DNA of 49,492 nt from an uncultured Fimbriimonadales bacterium. GTDB lineage: Bacteria; Armatimonadota; Fimbriimonadia; Fimbriimonadales; GBS-DC. Below the pieces are notes generated by a model. It did not search any database and was not told the DNA's origin. It saw only the letters and a program-made list of their open reading frames with translations. Both the position numbers and the translations under genes were made by a program. Below are positions 23,932 to 32,187 of this stretch, piece by piece. The stretch covers positions 1 to 49,492 of the forward strand of contig CALKLF010000045.1 in the NCBI GenBank assembly GCA_937992175.1, read 5' to 3'. The first letter of the stretch is position 1. Every line of letters starts with the position of its first letter.

Positions 23932-25995
23932 ATGGACAGCCTGATGCGACTGTTTTACGACGAAGCGAACGAGATGGTGGAAGGCATGGAGCAGGTGCTG
24001 CTCGCCTTAGAATCGGGCGAACCAGACCCAGAGACGGTCAACGCGCTATTTCGGTACGCCCACTCCTTCAAGGGCAACAGCGCGGCGATGGGATTCACTC
24101 GGCTCAGCAAGTTCACGCACGGTTTGGAAAGCGCGATGGAGGCGCTGCGCAAGGAGCAACGCCCGCTCACGCCTGAGCTGGCAACGCTGATGCTGCAGGC
24201 AGTCGACCTGATTCGCGTCCTGCTGGAGCGCACCCGTACCGAGGGCGATGCGGGCGATCCTGCATGCGACGCGCTGCTCCAACAGATTAACGCCGCGCTC
24301 AGTGGCACGGGCGTCCCCGCCTGTGCCGACTCTGTCGGCGAGACGAGCGAGGGGCAACTGCGCACAGGCGGGGACGCCCGTGCCACAGGGGAGGTTGCCC
24401 GCACGAGCGGGGACGCCCGTGCCACAGGGGGCGCGCCGCGCTACCGAATCGTTTATCAGCCTGCGCCGACGCTCAGCCCAGAGCATGACCCGCTTCAACT
24501 GCTTTCAGAACTGCTGGAGTACGGGCAGGTCATCGAGTGTCGCTTCAAAGAGCAAGTCCCTCCCGTCACTCAGCTTAAGCTCGACGCCTGCTACGGCAGC
24601 TGGGAACTGATTTACGAGACTGCATTCGAGCCTGCAATTGTCAGGGCGTTGCTGGAGCTGACGGCGGAGGGCGCAGAGCTACGCATCGAGCCGCTACAAA
24701 GCGTCCAGGAGCAATTTATTACAACTGCCGTGCAGGAAACTCAGCCTACTCAGGCAGCAGAGTCTCCAGCAGTCGCCGCAACAGCCGCTGTTGCGTCCGC
24801 CGCACCCACCGGCAAATCTGAGGCGCAGAGCATTCGTGTCTCTACCGAGAAAATCGACGCGCTGATGAACCTCGTGAGCGAGATCGTGATTGCGCAGTCG
24901 ATGCTCAGCAGCGCGCAAAACGCAGACACCGACGAGCGCACCCGCGCCGCGATTACCCAGATGGAACGCCATGTGCGCGACCTGCACGAGCGCGTGATGG
25001 CAATTCGGCTCCTGCCTGTAAGCTACCTGTTCAATCGATTCCCGCGCATGGTGCGCGACACCGCTGCCAAACTCGGTAAGAAGGTCAACTTCGAAATCGA
25101 GGGCGAGGAGACCGAGCTCGATCGCACGCTGCTCGAATCGCTCAGCGACCCGCTGACGCACCTGATACGCAACGCCATTGATCACGGCATCGAGTCGCCT
25201 GAAGTGCGTCGTCAGCAGGGCAAACCCGAAACGGGCACAATTAAACTCAGCGCGTACCAGTCCGAAGGGCGCATCTATATCGAAGTGCGTGACGACGGAC
25301 GCGGAATCGACACGGAGCGCGTGCGCCAGAAAGCCGTCCAGCTCGGCTGGATTACTGAGAACGACCACCCGTCGGAGGAGACCCTGTATGATTTCCTGTT
25401 CCAGCCGGGCTTTTCGACGGCGCAGCAGGTGAGCGACCTGTCGGGGCGCGGCGTCGGAATGGATGTCGTGAAGCGGAATGTGGAGAGCCTCGGCGGCAGC
25501 ATCAGCGTGCAGTCGAAACGCGGCGAAGGCACGCGGTTTCTGTTGCGTGTGCCGCTCACGCTCGCGATTATGGACGGGCTGGGGCTAACCGTCGCTGACG
25601 AGCATTACATCGTACCCCTCACCGCCGTCGTAGAGGCGTTCCAGTACGACAGCCTGCAGCATACCGCGCTGTTCGATCAACACGAGATGGTAAATGTACG
25701 GGGCGAGTTCATCCCGTTGGTGCGCCTGCGCGAGTTCGTCGGCTTGCCCGACCGCGAGCGTGACGGGCTGATTGTCGTGTTGGAGCAGGAGGGGCAACAG
25801 ATTGCGCTGCTCATCGATAGCATTGCGGGGCAGCAGCAGGTGGTGCTGAAGAGCCTCGAGGAGAACTTTATGCGCGTGCCCGGCTTCGCCGGGGCGACGA
25901 TTCTCGGCGACGGGCGCGTCGCGCTCATTCTCGATGTGTCGGATCTCATCCGACGCGCTCACCAGGCAAGCGAGCGCTACGCCGCGATTGCCTGA
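23932..25995 (+). CDS. cheA: Chemotaxis-type histidine kinase CheA
   Basis: 687 residues. The HPt domain has the phospho-accepting His in FRYAHSFKGNSAAMGF (about residue 44). A Gly/Ala/Arg linker (~123-166) is encoded by palindromic repeats. A P2-like domain follows (YRIVYQPAPTLSPEHDPLQL to YGSWELIYET, ~168-255). The dimerisation helices begin SIRVSTEKIDALMNLVSEIV. The kinase core has HLIRNAIDHGIESPEV (N box), VRDDGRGID and GRGVGMDVVKRNVESLGG. The C-terminus is a CheW-like domain. No receptor, CheR, CheB or CheY is in the window, so the pathway (motility or another function) is open. Confidence 0.95.
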   Translation: MDSLMRLFYDEANEMVEGMEQVLLALESGEPDPETVNALFRYAHSFKGNSAAMGFTRLSKFTHGLESAMEALRKEQRPLTPELATLMLQAVDLIRVLLERTRTEGDAGDPACDALLQQINAALSGTGVPACADSVGETSEGQLRTGGDARATGEVARTSGDARATGGAPRYRIVYQPAPTLSPEHDPLQLLSELLEYGQVIECRFKEQVPPVTQLKLDACYGSWELIYETAFEPAIVRALLELTAEGAELRIEPLQSVQEQFITTAVQETQPTQAAESPAVAATAAVASAAPTGKSEAQSIRVSTEKIDALMNLVSEIVIAQSMLSSAQNADTDERTRAAITQMERHVRDLHERVMAIRLLPVSYLFNRFPRMVRDTAAKLGKKVNFEIEGEETELDRTLLESLSDPLTHLIRNAIDHGIESPEVRRQQGKPETGTIKLSAYQSEGRIYIEVRDDGRGIDTERVRQKAVQLGWITENDHPSEETLYDFLFQPGFSTAQQVSDLSGRGVGMDVVKRNVESLGGSISVQSKRGEGTRFLLRVPLTLAIMDGLGLTVADEHYIVPLTAVVEAFQYDSLQHTALFDQHEMVNVRGEFIPLVRLREFVGLPDRERDGLIVVLEQEGQQIALLIDSIAGQQQVVLKSLEENFMRVPGFAGATILGDGRVALILDVSDLIRRAHQASERYAAIA
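24302..24431. repeat. Palindromic repeat inserted in frame in cheA
   Basis: The 25-bp block at 24302-24326 (starts GTGGCACGGGCGTCCCCGCC) is the exact reverse complement of 24362-24386. A third, partial unit (GGGGACGCCCGTGCCACAGG) follows at 24410. The insert encodes a Gly/Ala/Arg/Thr-rich linker between HPt and P2, and keeps the frame. Confidence 0.85.
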
Positions 25996-26016
25996 ACCCA
26001 TACGAAGGAGGTTGTG

Positions 26017-26514
26017 ATGACACTGACGAAACCGAACACAGAGACCATCGAAACGACCACCGTCGACGCCAACGCAGAAAAGTACCTGGTGTTTCAGATT
26101 GGCAACGAGACCTATGGCGTGCCACTGCTGCAGGTGCAGGAGATTCGCACCTATACGCCCGCGACGCGCGTGCCGAACGCGCCGGGCTATGTGCTGGGCG
26201 TGATTAATCTGCGCGGCAACATTATCGCCGTGATTGATGCGCGCACCCGCTTCGGCTTGTCCCCCCTCCCCGACGAGGAGTCGACCGTCGTGGTGGTGGC
26301 GCAGGTGAACGATAAGGTGTTCGGGCTGCGCCTCGATTCAGTGTCTGATGTGATGGACATCCCGATGGAACACGTGCAGCCGACGCCGCCGATTGCTTCC
26401 GAAGCCACGCAGCGGTTCCTCAACGGTGTAGTGCAGGTCGGTGAGCGTGTGGTAATCCTGCTGAACCTGCGCGAGATTTTCGATATCGACGCGCTGAGCC
26501 AGATAGCGGCGTAG
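26017..26514 (+). CDS. cheW: Chemotaxis coupling protein CheW
   Basis: 165 residues from ATG 26017, chosen over the GTG at 26014 because AAGGAGG then has normal spacing. CheW fold: YLVFQIGNETYGVPLLQVQE, GVINLRGNIIAVIDARTRFG, VFGLRLDSVSDVMDI, VVQVGERVVILLNLREIF. It links receptors to CheA and lies 21 nt after cheA, so STAS-CheA-CheW form one operon. Confidence 0.95.
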   Translation: MTLTKPNTETIETTTVDANAEKYLVFQIGNETYGVPLLQVQEIRTYTPATRVPNAPGYVLGVINLRGNIIAVIDARTRFGLSPLPDEESTVVVVAQVNDKVFGLRLDSVSDVMDIPMEHVQPTPPIASEATQRFLNGVVQVGERVVILLNLREIFDIDALSQIAA

Positions 26515-26972
26515 GAAGCAATCCACAGCAACTGGTGGAGCAGAGGTCGTAACTCGCTGGCGGGGACGCCGACGCGACGCTCCCGTTCGTAGCGTCGGCG
26601 CTCCCATCGATGACTCGAAAATCAAACGGACTCCAAGCGGGTCAGAAATGGGTGCCGCGAGCTGGACACGCACTTGTTCACCTGACCTCCCAGCCCCTCC
26701 TGATAGGGGTACAACGCTTGAGTTGAATAACACTGCGTGCGTCCCCCTCTTTGCCCTCATCCCCACCCCTCTCCCACCGCGTGGGAGAGGGGAGTCGGCG
26801 CGGGCACGGCACGAGTCGCTCCCCCTCTCCTGCGTCGCGGGAGAGAGGGGGTAGGGAGTGAGGGGTGAAAAACGCTGCAATGCCGTAATCGTTTCCGCTT
26901 TAGCAAAACCTTAGTTGTGATTATCGGGTACATATCTATTTCTACCTTCATTAACTATGTGGAGACAGATTC
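26515..26972. other. Intergenic stretch filled with palindromic repeats
   Basis: It holds CGCCGACGC/GCGTCGGCG (26567-26600), CCCCTCTCCCA/TGGGAGAGGGG (26766-26792) and a related CCCCCTCTCCTGCG palindrome (26821-26851). The same sequence classes recur at 31811-31878 and 34420-34450. The part after 26880 is A/T-richer and should carry the promoter of the next gene. No gene is seen. Confidence 0.6.
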
Positions 26973-27806
26973 ATGACACCCTTTGCGGCTTTCGGAACGC
27001 GCCTGACGGCGCACCTGTCGGAACGCTTTGGCTTCATGCGGAGCCTTGTCCATGCAGTACCGATGCGCTCAGGCGGCGCGTCGCTTGCCCATCGTTTTAC
27101 CTGCGGGCTGACCGTTGCGCTTGCAACAACCCTGATGTTGCTCAGCCACGGCGCGCTGGCGCAGCCGTCCTGTCTCAACGCCGATGTGAACGGCGACGGC
27201 GTGGTGGATGACGCCGATCTGCTGCAGGTGCTATTCTGTTTCGGGACGAATGTACGCTGGACTGTGCCCGCCATCAACGCGCTTGTGGCAGATCGGTTGA
27301 CGGGCGCGTTTCCGCGTCAGTTCTCGTCTGCGCCTGAAGTCCCCTTCGATCCTGAAAACGCGGCGTTCGCGCGCACGCGCATCCGCCGCACCGTCGATTC
27401 CTTCTTCGACATTTTTGTCGCATGGGATACGCGCGCCGATTTCCGTAACTTCCCGCCGCCCCTGATTGCGCAGGGATTAATCGTCGGCGCGGTTTACCTG
27501 CCGCGTGGTCAATCGCCGCTCGGACTGCCGATTGAGGAGGGGTTCTACCTCGTGCATCTACGCTCCAGTGATTTGGAGCAGTGGACGATGAGTCTGCGCC
27601 ATCCCACAACAGGCGCGGTCGTCGCCACATTCCCCGCGAATGTGCGGTTAATCGATCCGTTCACCGCGCCGCGCACATGGAACGATGTCGCGATTCATAT
27701 TGTCCCGATCCCAGGCGGCGGGTTCTGTGTGGAGATCTGGCTCACCTACATGTGCCCTAACGGCACGATGCTGGATCGCACCCTCGTGTGGCGACGCTGC
27801 TTCTGA
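26973..27806 (+). CDS. Secreted protein with one dockerin-like Ca-binding loop
   Basis: 277 residues. A long N-terminus leads to a hydrophobic signal segment (TCGLTVALATTLMLLSHGAL, ending LAQ) at ~43-64; a later start within it is possible. Next comes DVNGDGVVDDADLLQVLFCF, a calcium-binding dockerin-type loop with only one half-repeat. The remaining ~190 residues are a beta-rich domain with no identified motif. It ends at a clear terminator (27831). Confidence 0.7.
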   Translation: MTPFAAFGTRLTAHLSERFGFMRSLVHAVPMRSGGASLAHRFTCGLTVALATTLMLLSHGALAQPSCLNADVNGDGVVDDADLLQVLFCFGTNVRWTVPAINALVADRLTGAFPRQFSSAPEVPFDPENAAFARTRIRRTVDSFFDIFVAWDTRADFRNFPPPLIAQGLIVGAVYLPRGQSPLGLPIEEGFYLVHLRSSDLEQWTMSLRHPTTGAVVATFPANVRLIDPFTAPRTWNDVAIHIVPIPGGGFCVEIWLTYMCPNGTMLDRTLVWRRCF

Positions 27807-27830
27807 ACACCTCTACCAGTAAAGCCCATC

Positions 27831-27861
27831 GCGGGCGGGCTGCGACGCCTGCCCGCTTTTT
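27831..27861 (+). terminator. Rho-independent terminator
   Basis: GCGGGCGGG and CCTGCCCGC form a 9-bp stem with one G-T pair, followed by TTTTT, 24 nt after the dockerin gene stop. Confidence 0.8.
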
Positions 27862-27888
27862 CAGGTAATCCAGATTGCCATTTACGCT

Positions 27889-27972
27889 GAGGTTCCTCGC
27901 CTTCGACTCAGAATGACGGGTTCACTTTTCGCGCGAACCCCACTGTCATTCCGAGCGGAGCGAGGAATCTCG
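27889..27972. repeat. Inverted pair of dispersed palindromic repeats
   Basis: GAGGTTCCTCGCCTTCGACT onward (27889-27919), then GTCATTCCGAGCGGAGCGAG (27945-27972), the same two-unit design as at 28-108. It lies just after the terminator and before the stop of the convergent AAA gene. Confidence 0.8.
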
Positions 27973-27984
27973 CCCGCTGAAAAA

Positions 27985-29667
27985 TCAGATGACCGTCCGC
28001 CGCAGATCCTCGCCGCCTGCGCCGGGGCGAATCGGCTTCACGCTCGCCACATACTCTGGCTCGTAGTCGATGAGCTTCAGCCAGTCCTCCATCACATCGG
28101 ACTTGGGGAAGATTTCGTTCTCGCGATATTCCATCTCGATGGCGCGTTTGAGGTCGTCGGGGCGCAGCCCGTGTTCGACGCTCGGCTCGTCGATAGCGCG
28201 GCGGATGGCGAACTCCTTGGCGCGATCCACGACCGACTTAATCAGCGCGCCGCTGACCAAGTCGCGCCAGTAGAGCGTCTCCACGCCGCCGTTGCGCAGG
28301 TACACCTGCAGGAACTCCGTGTCGGGCGCTTTGCGCCACAGGTACTGCACCGCCTGTTCAATCAGACACTCGCGGGCTTCGGCGGGCGTGTCGTACTCGC
28401 GCACGAAGTCGGCATCCAGTGGCAGTGTCGGCGTGAGGTAGATGCCGAAAATCTCGCGCGCCGCGTCGCGATCGGGGCGGCGCACTTTCACCTTGCGGTC
28501 GATGCGTCCTGGTCGCAGAATCGCGGGGTCGATGTAGTCGGGTCGGTTCGAAGTGAGCATCACCACCACATTTTCGAGGCTCACCAGCCCGTCCATCTCC
28601 GCGCAGAACTGCGGCACGACGGTGTTGGAGATATTCAGCCACCTGCCCGAGCTGCGCGTGCGCAGGATCGACTCCGCCTCGTCGATGAAGATGAACACGA
28701 GGTAGCCCTCGCGCGCCTTCTCGCGGGCAATCGCGAAAATCTCGCGCACCATCCGCTCCGTCTCGCCCAGCCACATGTTCAGAATCTTGGGTCCGTTGAT
28801 GTACATAAAGTACTCTTTCACGGGCTTGCCCATCTGCTCGGAATACTGGCGCGTGAGGTTGTACGCGGTCGCCTTGCCAATCAGCGTCTTGCCACAGCCG
28901 GGCGGTCCGTAGAGCAGGATGCCCTTCAGCGGCTGCTTCTCGAACTTCTGGAAGATTTCGGGATGGAGCATGGGCAGCTCGATGGTCTCGCGGATGAGTC
29001 GAATCGCCTCTTCCTGCCCGCCAATCTGGCTCCACTCCAGCGGCGGCACTTCCTCGAAGTAGTAGTCACGCACTTCCTGATGGGGGATGTGTTCAATCGC
29101 GACCTTGAAGTTCGGCTCGAGGCGCACTTCGTCGCCGGGCTTGATGAGAACCTCCGATAAATCGGTGGAGCGGAACACGATGCGCGAGGTCATGCCTTGG
29201 GGGTCTGCCCCAACGCGCAGGCGATCCCCCTCCAGCACCTCCTGCACCTTCACAATAGGTCCCGCAGGGTGATAGCCCAGGTCGCCAATCACGGCAAACG
29301 CCTCGTTCACTTTGACGCGCGTGCCCACTCGGAAGTCGGGGTTCTCTAACTTGGGGTCGATGTTGGCATAATATTCGCTGTCGCCCAGCGCGACCATCGC
29401 GACGCCCTCGTCGGGTTGTCCCAGAAAAACGCCGATGCGGTTCGCCGGGCTGGTCAGTTTCTGATACGCCTCCTCATACTCCTGAATCGCCTGAATCGCT
29501 TCCTGCATCTGTTGCTCGTCGACTTCCAGCTGGTGCTGGAGCAGGCGCAGGAGTTGTCTCAGGCGCAGGTCGTCGCGGGGCGCGATTCGCATGATCTCTT
29601 CCAGAATCGCCAGAGCACGGATTTGCGTCTCGGGCAATTCGAACTCGTCGTCATAACGCCGTGCCAT
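27985..29667 (-). CDS. Proteasome-associated-type AAA ATPase (ARC/Mpa-like)
   Basis: 560 residues. An N-terminal helical, coiled-coil-like part (~1-75) and two OB-like beta domains (~80-200) precede a single AAA+ module: GILLYGPPGCGKTLIGKA (Walker A), FIFIDEAESILRTRSSG (Walker B), VVMLTSNRPDYIDPAILRPG (sensor 1 and Arg fingers). The order coiled coil, OB, OB, AAA is that of bacterial ARC/Mpa, which feeds pupylated proteins to the 20S proteasome. The C-terminus is RRTVI, not the proteasome-docking QYL, and no proteasome or Pup gene lies nearby. AGGAGG precedes the ATG. Confidence 0.85.
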   Translation of the reverse strand: MARRYDDEFELPETQIRALAILEEIMRIAPRDDLRLRQLLRLLQHQLEVDEQQMQEAIQAIQEYEEAYQKLTSPANRIGVFLGQPDEGVAMVALGDSEYYANIDPKLENPDFRVGTRVKVNEAFAVIGDLGYHPAGPIVKVQEVLEGDRLRVGADPQGMTSRIVFRSTDLSEVLIKPGDEVRLEPNFKVAIEHIPHQEVRDYYFEEVPPLEWSQIGGQEEAIRLIRETIELPMLHPEIFQKFEKQPLKGILLYGPPGCGKTLIGKATAYNLTRQYSEQMGKPVKEYFMYINGPKILNMWLGETERMVREIFAIAREKAREGYLVFIFIDEAESILRTRSSGRWLNISNTVVPQFCAEMDGLVSLENVVVMLTSNRPDYIDPAILRPGRIDRKVKVRRPDRDAAREIFGIYLTPTLPLDADFVREYDTPAEARECLIEQAVQYLWRKAPDTEFLQVYLRNGGVETLYWRDLVSGALIKSVVDRAKEFAIRRAIDEPSVEHGLRPDDLKRAIEMEYRENEIFPKSDVMEDWLKLIDYEPEYVASVKPIRPGAGGEDLRRTVI

Positions 29668-29693
29668 GCGGATAGGACCTCCTCACCATGATA

Positions 29694-30026
29694 CTACTCC
29701 AATTGTACCTCAAAGGTTGCAGGGTCGGCGAGTTGTTCGGGAGTCATTTGCACGCGCCCGTCGGAGGTGAACTGCACGCCTTCGCTTTGCAGGTACGCTT
29801 TTTGCAGCTGGGCGAGCATCGGGTCGCGTTTGTGGATGCGTAGGCTGCCGTCGCTGCCCACCACGCGCCACCAGGGGAGGTCGTCGTCTAAGGTCCCTGC
29901 CATAATCCGTCCCACCTGCCGCGCCGTGAGGGGTGGGCAGCATGCGGCGACCTGACCATAACTCATCACTTTTCCCCTCGGAATCTGGCGGATGAGGGTG
30001 TAGATGGTGCGCTTCGCGGTTTGCAT
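29694..30026 (-). CDS. Alkyltransferase-like (ATL) DNA-damage recognition protein
   Basis: 110 residues. It is homologous to the DNA-binding domain of O6-alkylguanine-DNA alkyltransferase: IYTLIRQIPRGKVMSYGQVA and ARQVGRIMAG (the HTH with the Arg finger). The active-site PCHR is replaced by PWWRVVGSDG, so there is no acceptor Cys. ATL proteins bind alkylated bases and hand them to nucleotide excision repair. The start at 30026 is supported by TATAGT (minus, 30039-30034) ending 7 nt upstream. Confidence 0.9.
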   Translation of the reverse strand: MQTAKRTIYTLIRQIPRGKVMSYGQVAACCPPLTARQVGRIMAGTLDDDLPWWRVVGSDGSLRIHKRDPMLAQLQKAYLQSEGVQFTSDGRVQMTPEQLADPATFEVQLE

Positions 30027-30088
30027 ACCACACACTATACCTGTGAGGTAAGAAATGAGCAAAGGTTGAACACTGTCATGATACCGCA

Positions 30089-31519
30089 TCAACGCTCCTC
30101 CGCCTCCCCCTGCGGCGGTTCGGGGGCGAAGAGCAGCACGCATGCATAGAACCCAATCACTGCCCATACAGGCAGACTTACTTCACGCAGGGCGGGAACC
30201 CAGTCGCCGTTGAAAGTGAGCGCGACCCATTTTTGCCATGCACAAAACCATTCCACGAGCGCGACGCCCACGCCCTGCGACGCCCAGAACCAGAACCCCA
30301 GCGCAAGCGTGGGATACGCCATCGGAACCGCCAACAGGTTCGCCACAGGCGACAGCAACGACAGGTAGCCGAAGTGATAGAGCTGAACCAGACTGACGCC
30401 CGCCTGCGCACAGAGCGAGACGCTGAGCAAAGGAATCAGGAACTTGTCCAGCATGCGCCGAAATATTGCGGAGATTCCTCGCTCCGCTCGGAAGGACAAA
30501 GTTTTAAGGCGACGCTCCAGCCTGCTGTAAAAGAGCAAAATGAACAGCACGGCGCAGAACGAGTATTGGGAGCTGACCTCAAAAATCGCGTGCGGAGCGA
30601 TGAGCAGCCACAGCGCGCCCGCGAAGCCCAGCGCATTTAGGCTATCTGCCTCGCGCCCCACTAGCGGCGCACACAGGGCGCAACTCGCCATCGTGGCGGC
30701 GCGCACAATTGAGGGGCGCAATCCTGCCAGCAGCGCATAGCACCATGCTGCCACAATCACCAGCCCCACGCGCCCTGCGAACGGCGTGGGCGTCCAGCGC
30801 AGCAGGAAGTAGACTAAGTGTAACATAATCGCCACATGTAAGCCCGAAGTCGCCAGCAGATGCCCTGTGCCCGACTCATGGAACGCCTCGCGCAGCTCAG
30901 GCGGGAAGTCACCTGTCGCGCCGACCAGCATGCCTTCCATCAACGCGGCGGAGTCGGGGCTGAGGTGTGCCCGCAGCGTCTCGCGCAGTGAACTCCGCGC
31001 CCGCGAGAAGAACCGTTGCCACCTGCCCGCGCCCGATTCCAGAATCTGAAACTGGCGCTCGCTGAACACAGTCGCGATGTGATACACACGCCGGCGTTCC
31101 AGATACTTGCCCCAGTCGAAGCTCCCGATGCGCGGCGGGCGACGCCAACTCGCCTCCATGCGGAACACATCGCCGTAGTCGGGCAAGTTCTGCACGTTCG
31201 GACGGAAGTAAATCAGGGTGTAGGTGAAGCGTTTCGGCGCCTCGAAGGCGCAGAGCAGGCGATAGCCGTTGCGCGTCGGCTCTAAGGTTCCAATCGCGCG
31301 GAGTGTGGCAGTGGGCGGGGGTGTCTGCACGGGCGGGCTACGCCAAAGGTCGTATCGCACTGCGCCCAACGCCAGTCCCACCGCCAGCCACGCCCACTGC
31401 GGCATGCTCAACGCCAGAATCAGTCCCAGCAAGCTCAGCCCAACCAGTGGCGCGACGGGCAGCGCGAGCCATTCCGTAAGGCTAATCCCCAGCGCGACGC
31501 CCAGCGCGAGCTGCAGCAT
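30089..31519 (-). CDS. comEC: ComEC/Rec2-type DNA-uptake membrane channel
   Basis: About 476 residues from ATG 31519 (GTG starts a few codons upstream are also possible). It is a polytopic membrane protein: an OB-like N-terminal part (TATLRAIGTLEPTRNGYRLL) precedes the Competence domain (GMLVGATGDFPPELREAFHE; TGHLLATSGLHVAIMLHLVY). ComEC takes single-stranded DNA across the inner membrane. The C-terminal metallo-beta-lactamase domain of longer ComEC proteins is absent. A dispersed repeat at 30471-30499 lies inside the frame and encodes SFRAERGIS. Confidence 0.9.
   Translation of the reverse strand: MLQLALGVALGISLTEWLALPVAPLVGLSLLGLILALSMPQWAWLAVGLALGAVRYDLWRSPPVQTPPPTATLRAIGTLEPTRNGYRLLCAFEAPKRFTYTLIYFRPNVQNLPDYGDVFRMEASWRRPPRIGSFDWGKYLERRRVYHIATVFSERQFQILESGAGRWQRFFSRARSSLRETLRAHLSPDSAALMEGMLVGATGDFPPELREAFHESGTGHLLATSGLHVAIMLHLVYFLLRWTPTPFAGRVGLVIVAAWCYALLAGLRPSIVRAATMASCALCAPLVGREADSLNALGFAGALWLLIAPHAIFEVSSQYSFCAVLFILLFYSRLERRLKTLSFRAERGISAIFRRMLDKFLIPLLSVSLCAQAGVSLVQLYHFGYLSLLSPVANLLAVPMAYPTLALGFWFWASQGVGVALVEWFCAWQKWVALTFNGDWVPALREVSLPVWAVIGFYACVLLFAPEPPQGEAEER
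30471..30499. repeat. Solo dispersed palindromic repeat inside comEC
   Basis: GAGATTCCTCGCTCCGCTCG then GAAGGACAA, same family as the intergenic inverted pairs. It is translated in frame as FRAERGIS between two hydrophobic segments of ComEC. Confidence 0.85.
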
Positions 31520-31542
31520 CGGGCGTGGGCGCACCACCTCGC

Positions 31543-32187
31543 CTAGACGCCCTGCTCGCAGAGAAAACAGACCGCCGAGTCGTCGCTGTGATAACACTCG
31601 CATACGACACACCTCCGCCAGCCCCGCTGCGCTAGGGATTTCTGATAGCGCAGCGACGCCAGCTGCGCCCGCTTGAGCGCGTTGCGCAGCACGGGGTCGC
31701 TCACCGAAGCGAGGCTGGACTCGATTTGGGCGAGTTCGGCTTCGGAAATGCCCTCACTTCCTGACCTGTAGCGTGAGGGAGAGGCGTTACTTGCCCCCTC
31801 ACCTCCCGCCCCCCTCTCCCACGGCGTGGGAGAGGGGGAGACAGACGCCCCCTCTCCCACGCCGTGGGAGAGGGGGGGGGGAGGTGAGGGAAGATTCGCC
31901 CGCACTACAAACCGCAACTCCCTAAACCGCTCCTCGCCCGCGCGTTCGTTCAGGCGTCTGAGAATCGTCCCCTTTTGAAAGTTCAGCTCCTGCGCCCAGG
32001 CGTGGCTTTTGACAGCGACCCACAGCGTGTCGGCGTCCACGCGCAGCGGGCGGGCGACTTGTGCAACTTGCTTGCCCACAATCTCGCTCCAGTGCGCCAG
32101 CGCGTCGTAGGTTCGAAACTGCCTGTCCAGCCCCAGTTTTTGAATCAAGCTCCGCAGCGCACTCCCAGCCTGCTGCATCTCACGCAC
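31543..32187 (-). CDS. DUF721/DciA-like protein with a C-terminal zinc ribbon
   Basis: 214 residues. The N-terminal ~95 residues are the DUF721 (DciA-like) domain: ALRSLIQKLGLDRQFRTYDA, then HWSEIVGKQVAQVARP and AWAQELNFQKGTILRRLNER. DciA homologues load the replicative helicase. A Pro/Ser/Gly-rich insert (~100-150) is encoded by palindromic repeats at 31811-31878. The C-terminus has two Cys pairs (CVVCECYHSDDSAVCFLC), a zinc-ribbon pattern. It overlaps recF by 8 nt, so the two are coupled. Confidence 0.8.
   Translation of the reverse strand: MREMQQAGSALRSLIQKLGLDRQFRTYDALAHWSEIVGKQVAQVARPLRVDADTLWVAVKSHAWAQELNFQKGTILRRLNERAGEERFRELRFVVRANLPSPPPPLSHGVGEGASVSPSPTPWERGAGGEGASNASPSRYRSGSEGISEAELAQIESSLASVSDPVLRNALKRAQLASLRYQKSLAQRGWRRCVVCECYHSDDSAVCFLCEQGV
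31811..31878. repeat. Two CCCCTCTCCCAC palindromes inside the DUF721 gene
   Basis: CCCCTCTCCCACGGCGTGGG onward (31811-31837), and a second copy at 31848-31878. They give the SPPPPLSHGVGEG and PSPTPWERGAGGEG linkers. The same palindrome occurs between genes at 26766. Confidence 0.85.

Noticed and set aside
27913-29160. 415-codon plus-strand frame opposite the AAA ATPase gene
   Set aside because: It lies over the conserved AAA motifs on the other strand and has His/Leu/Arg-rich shadow composition.
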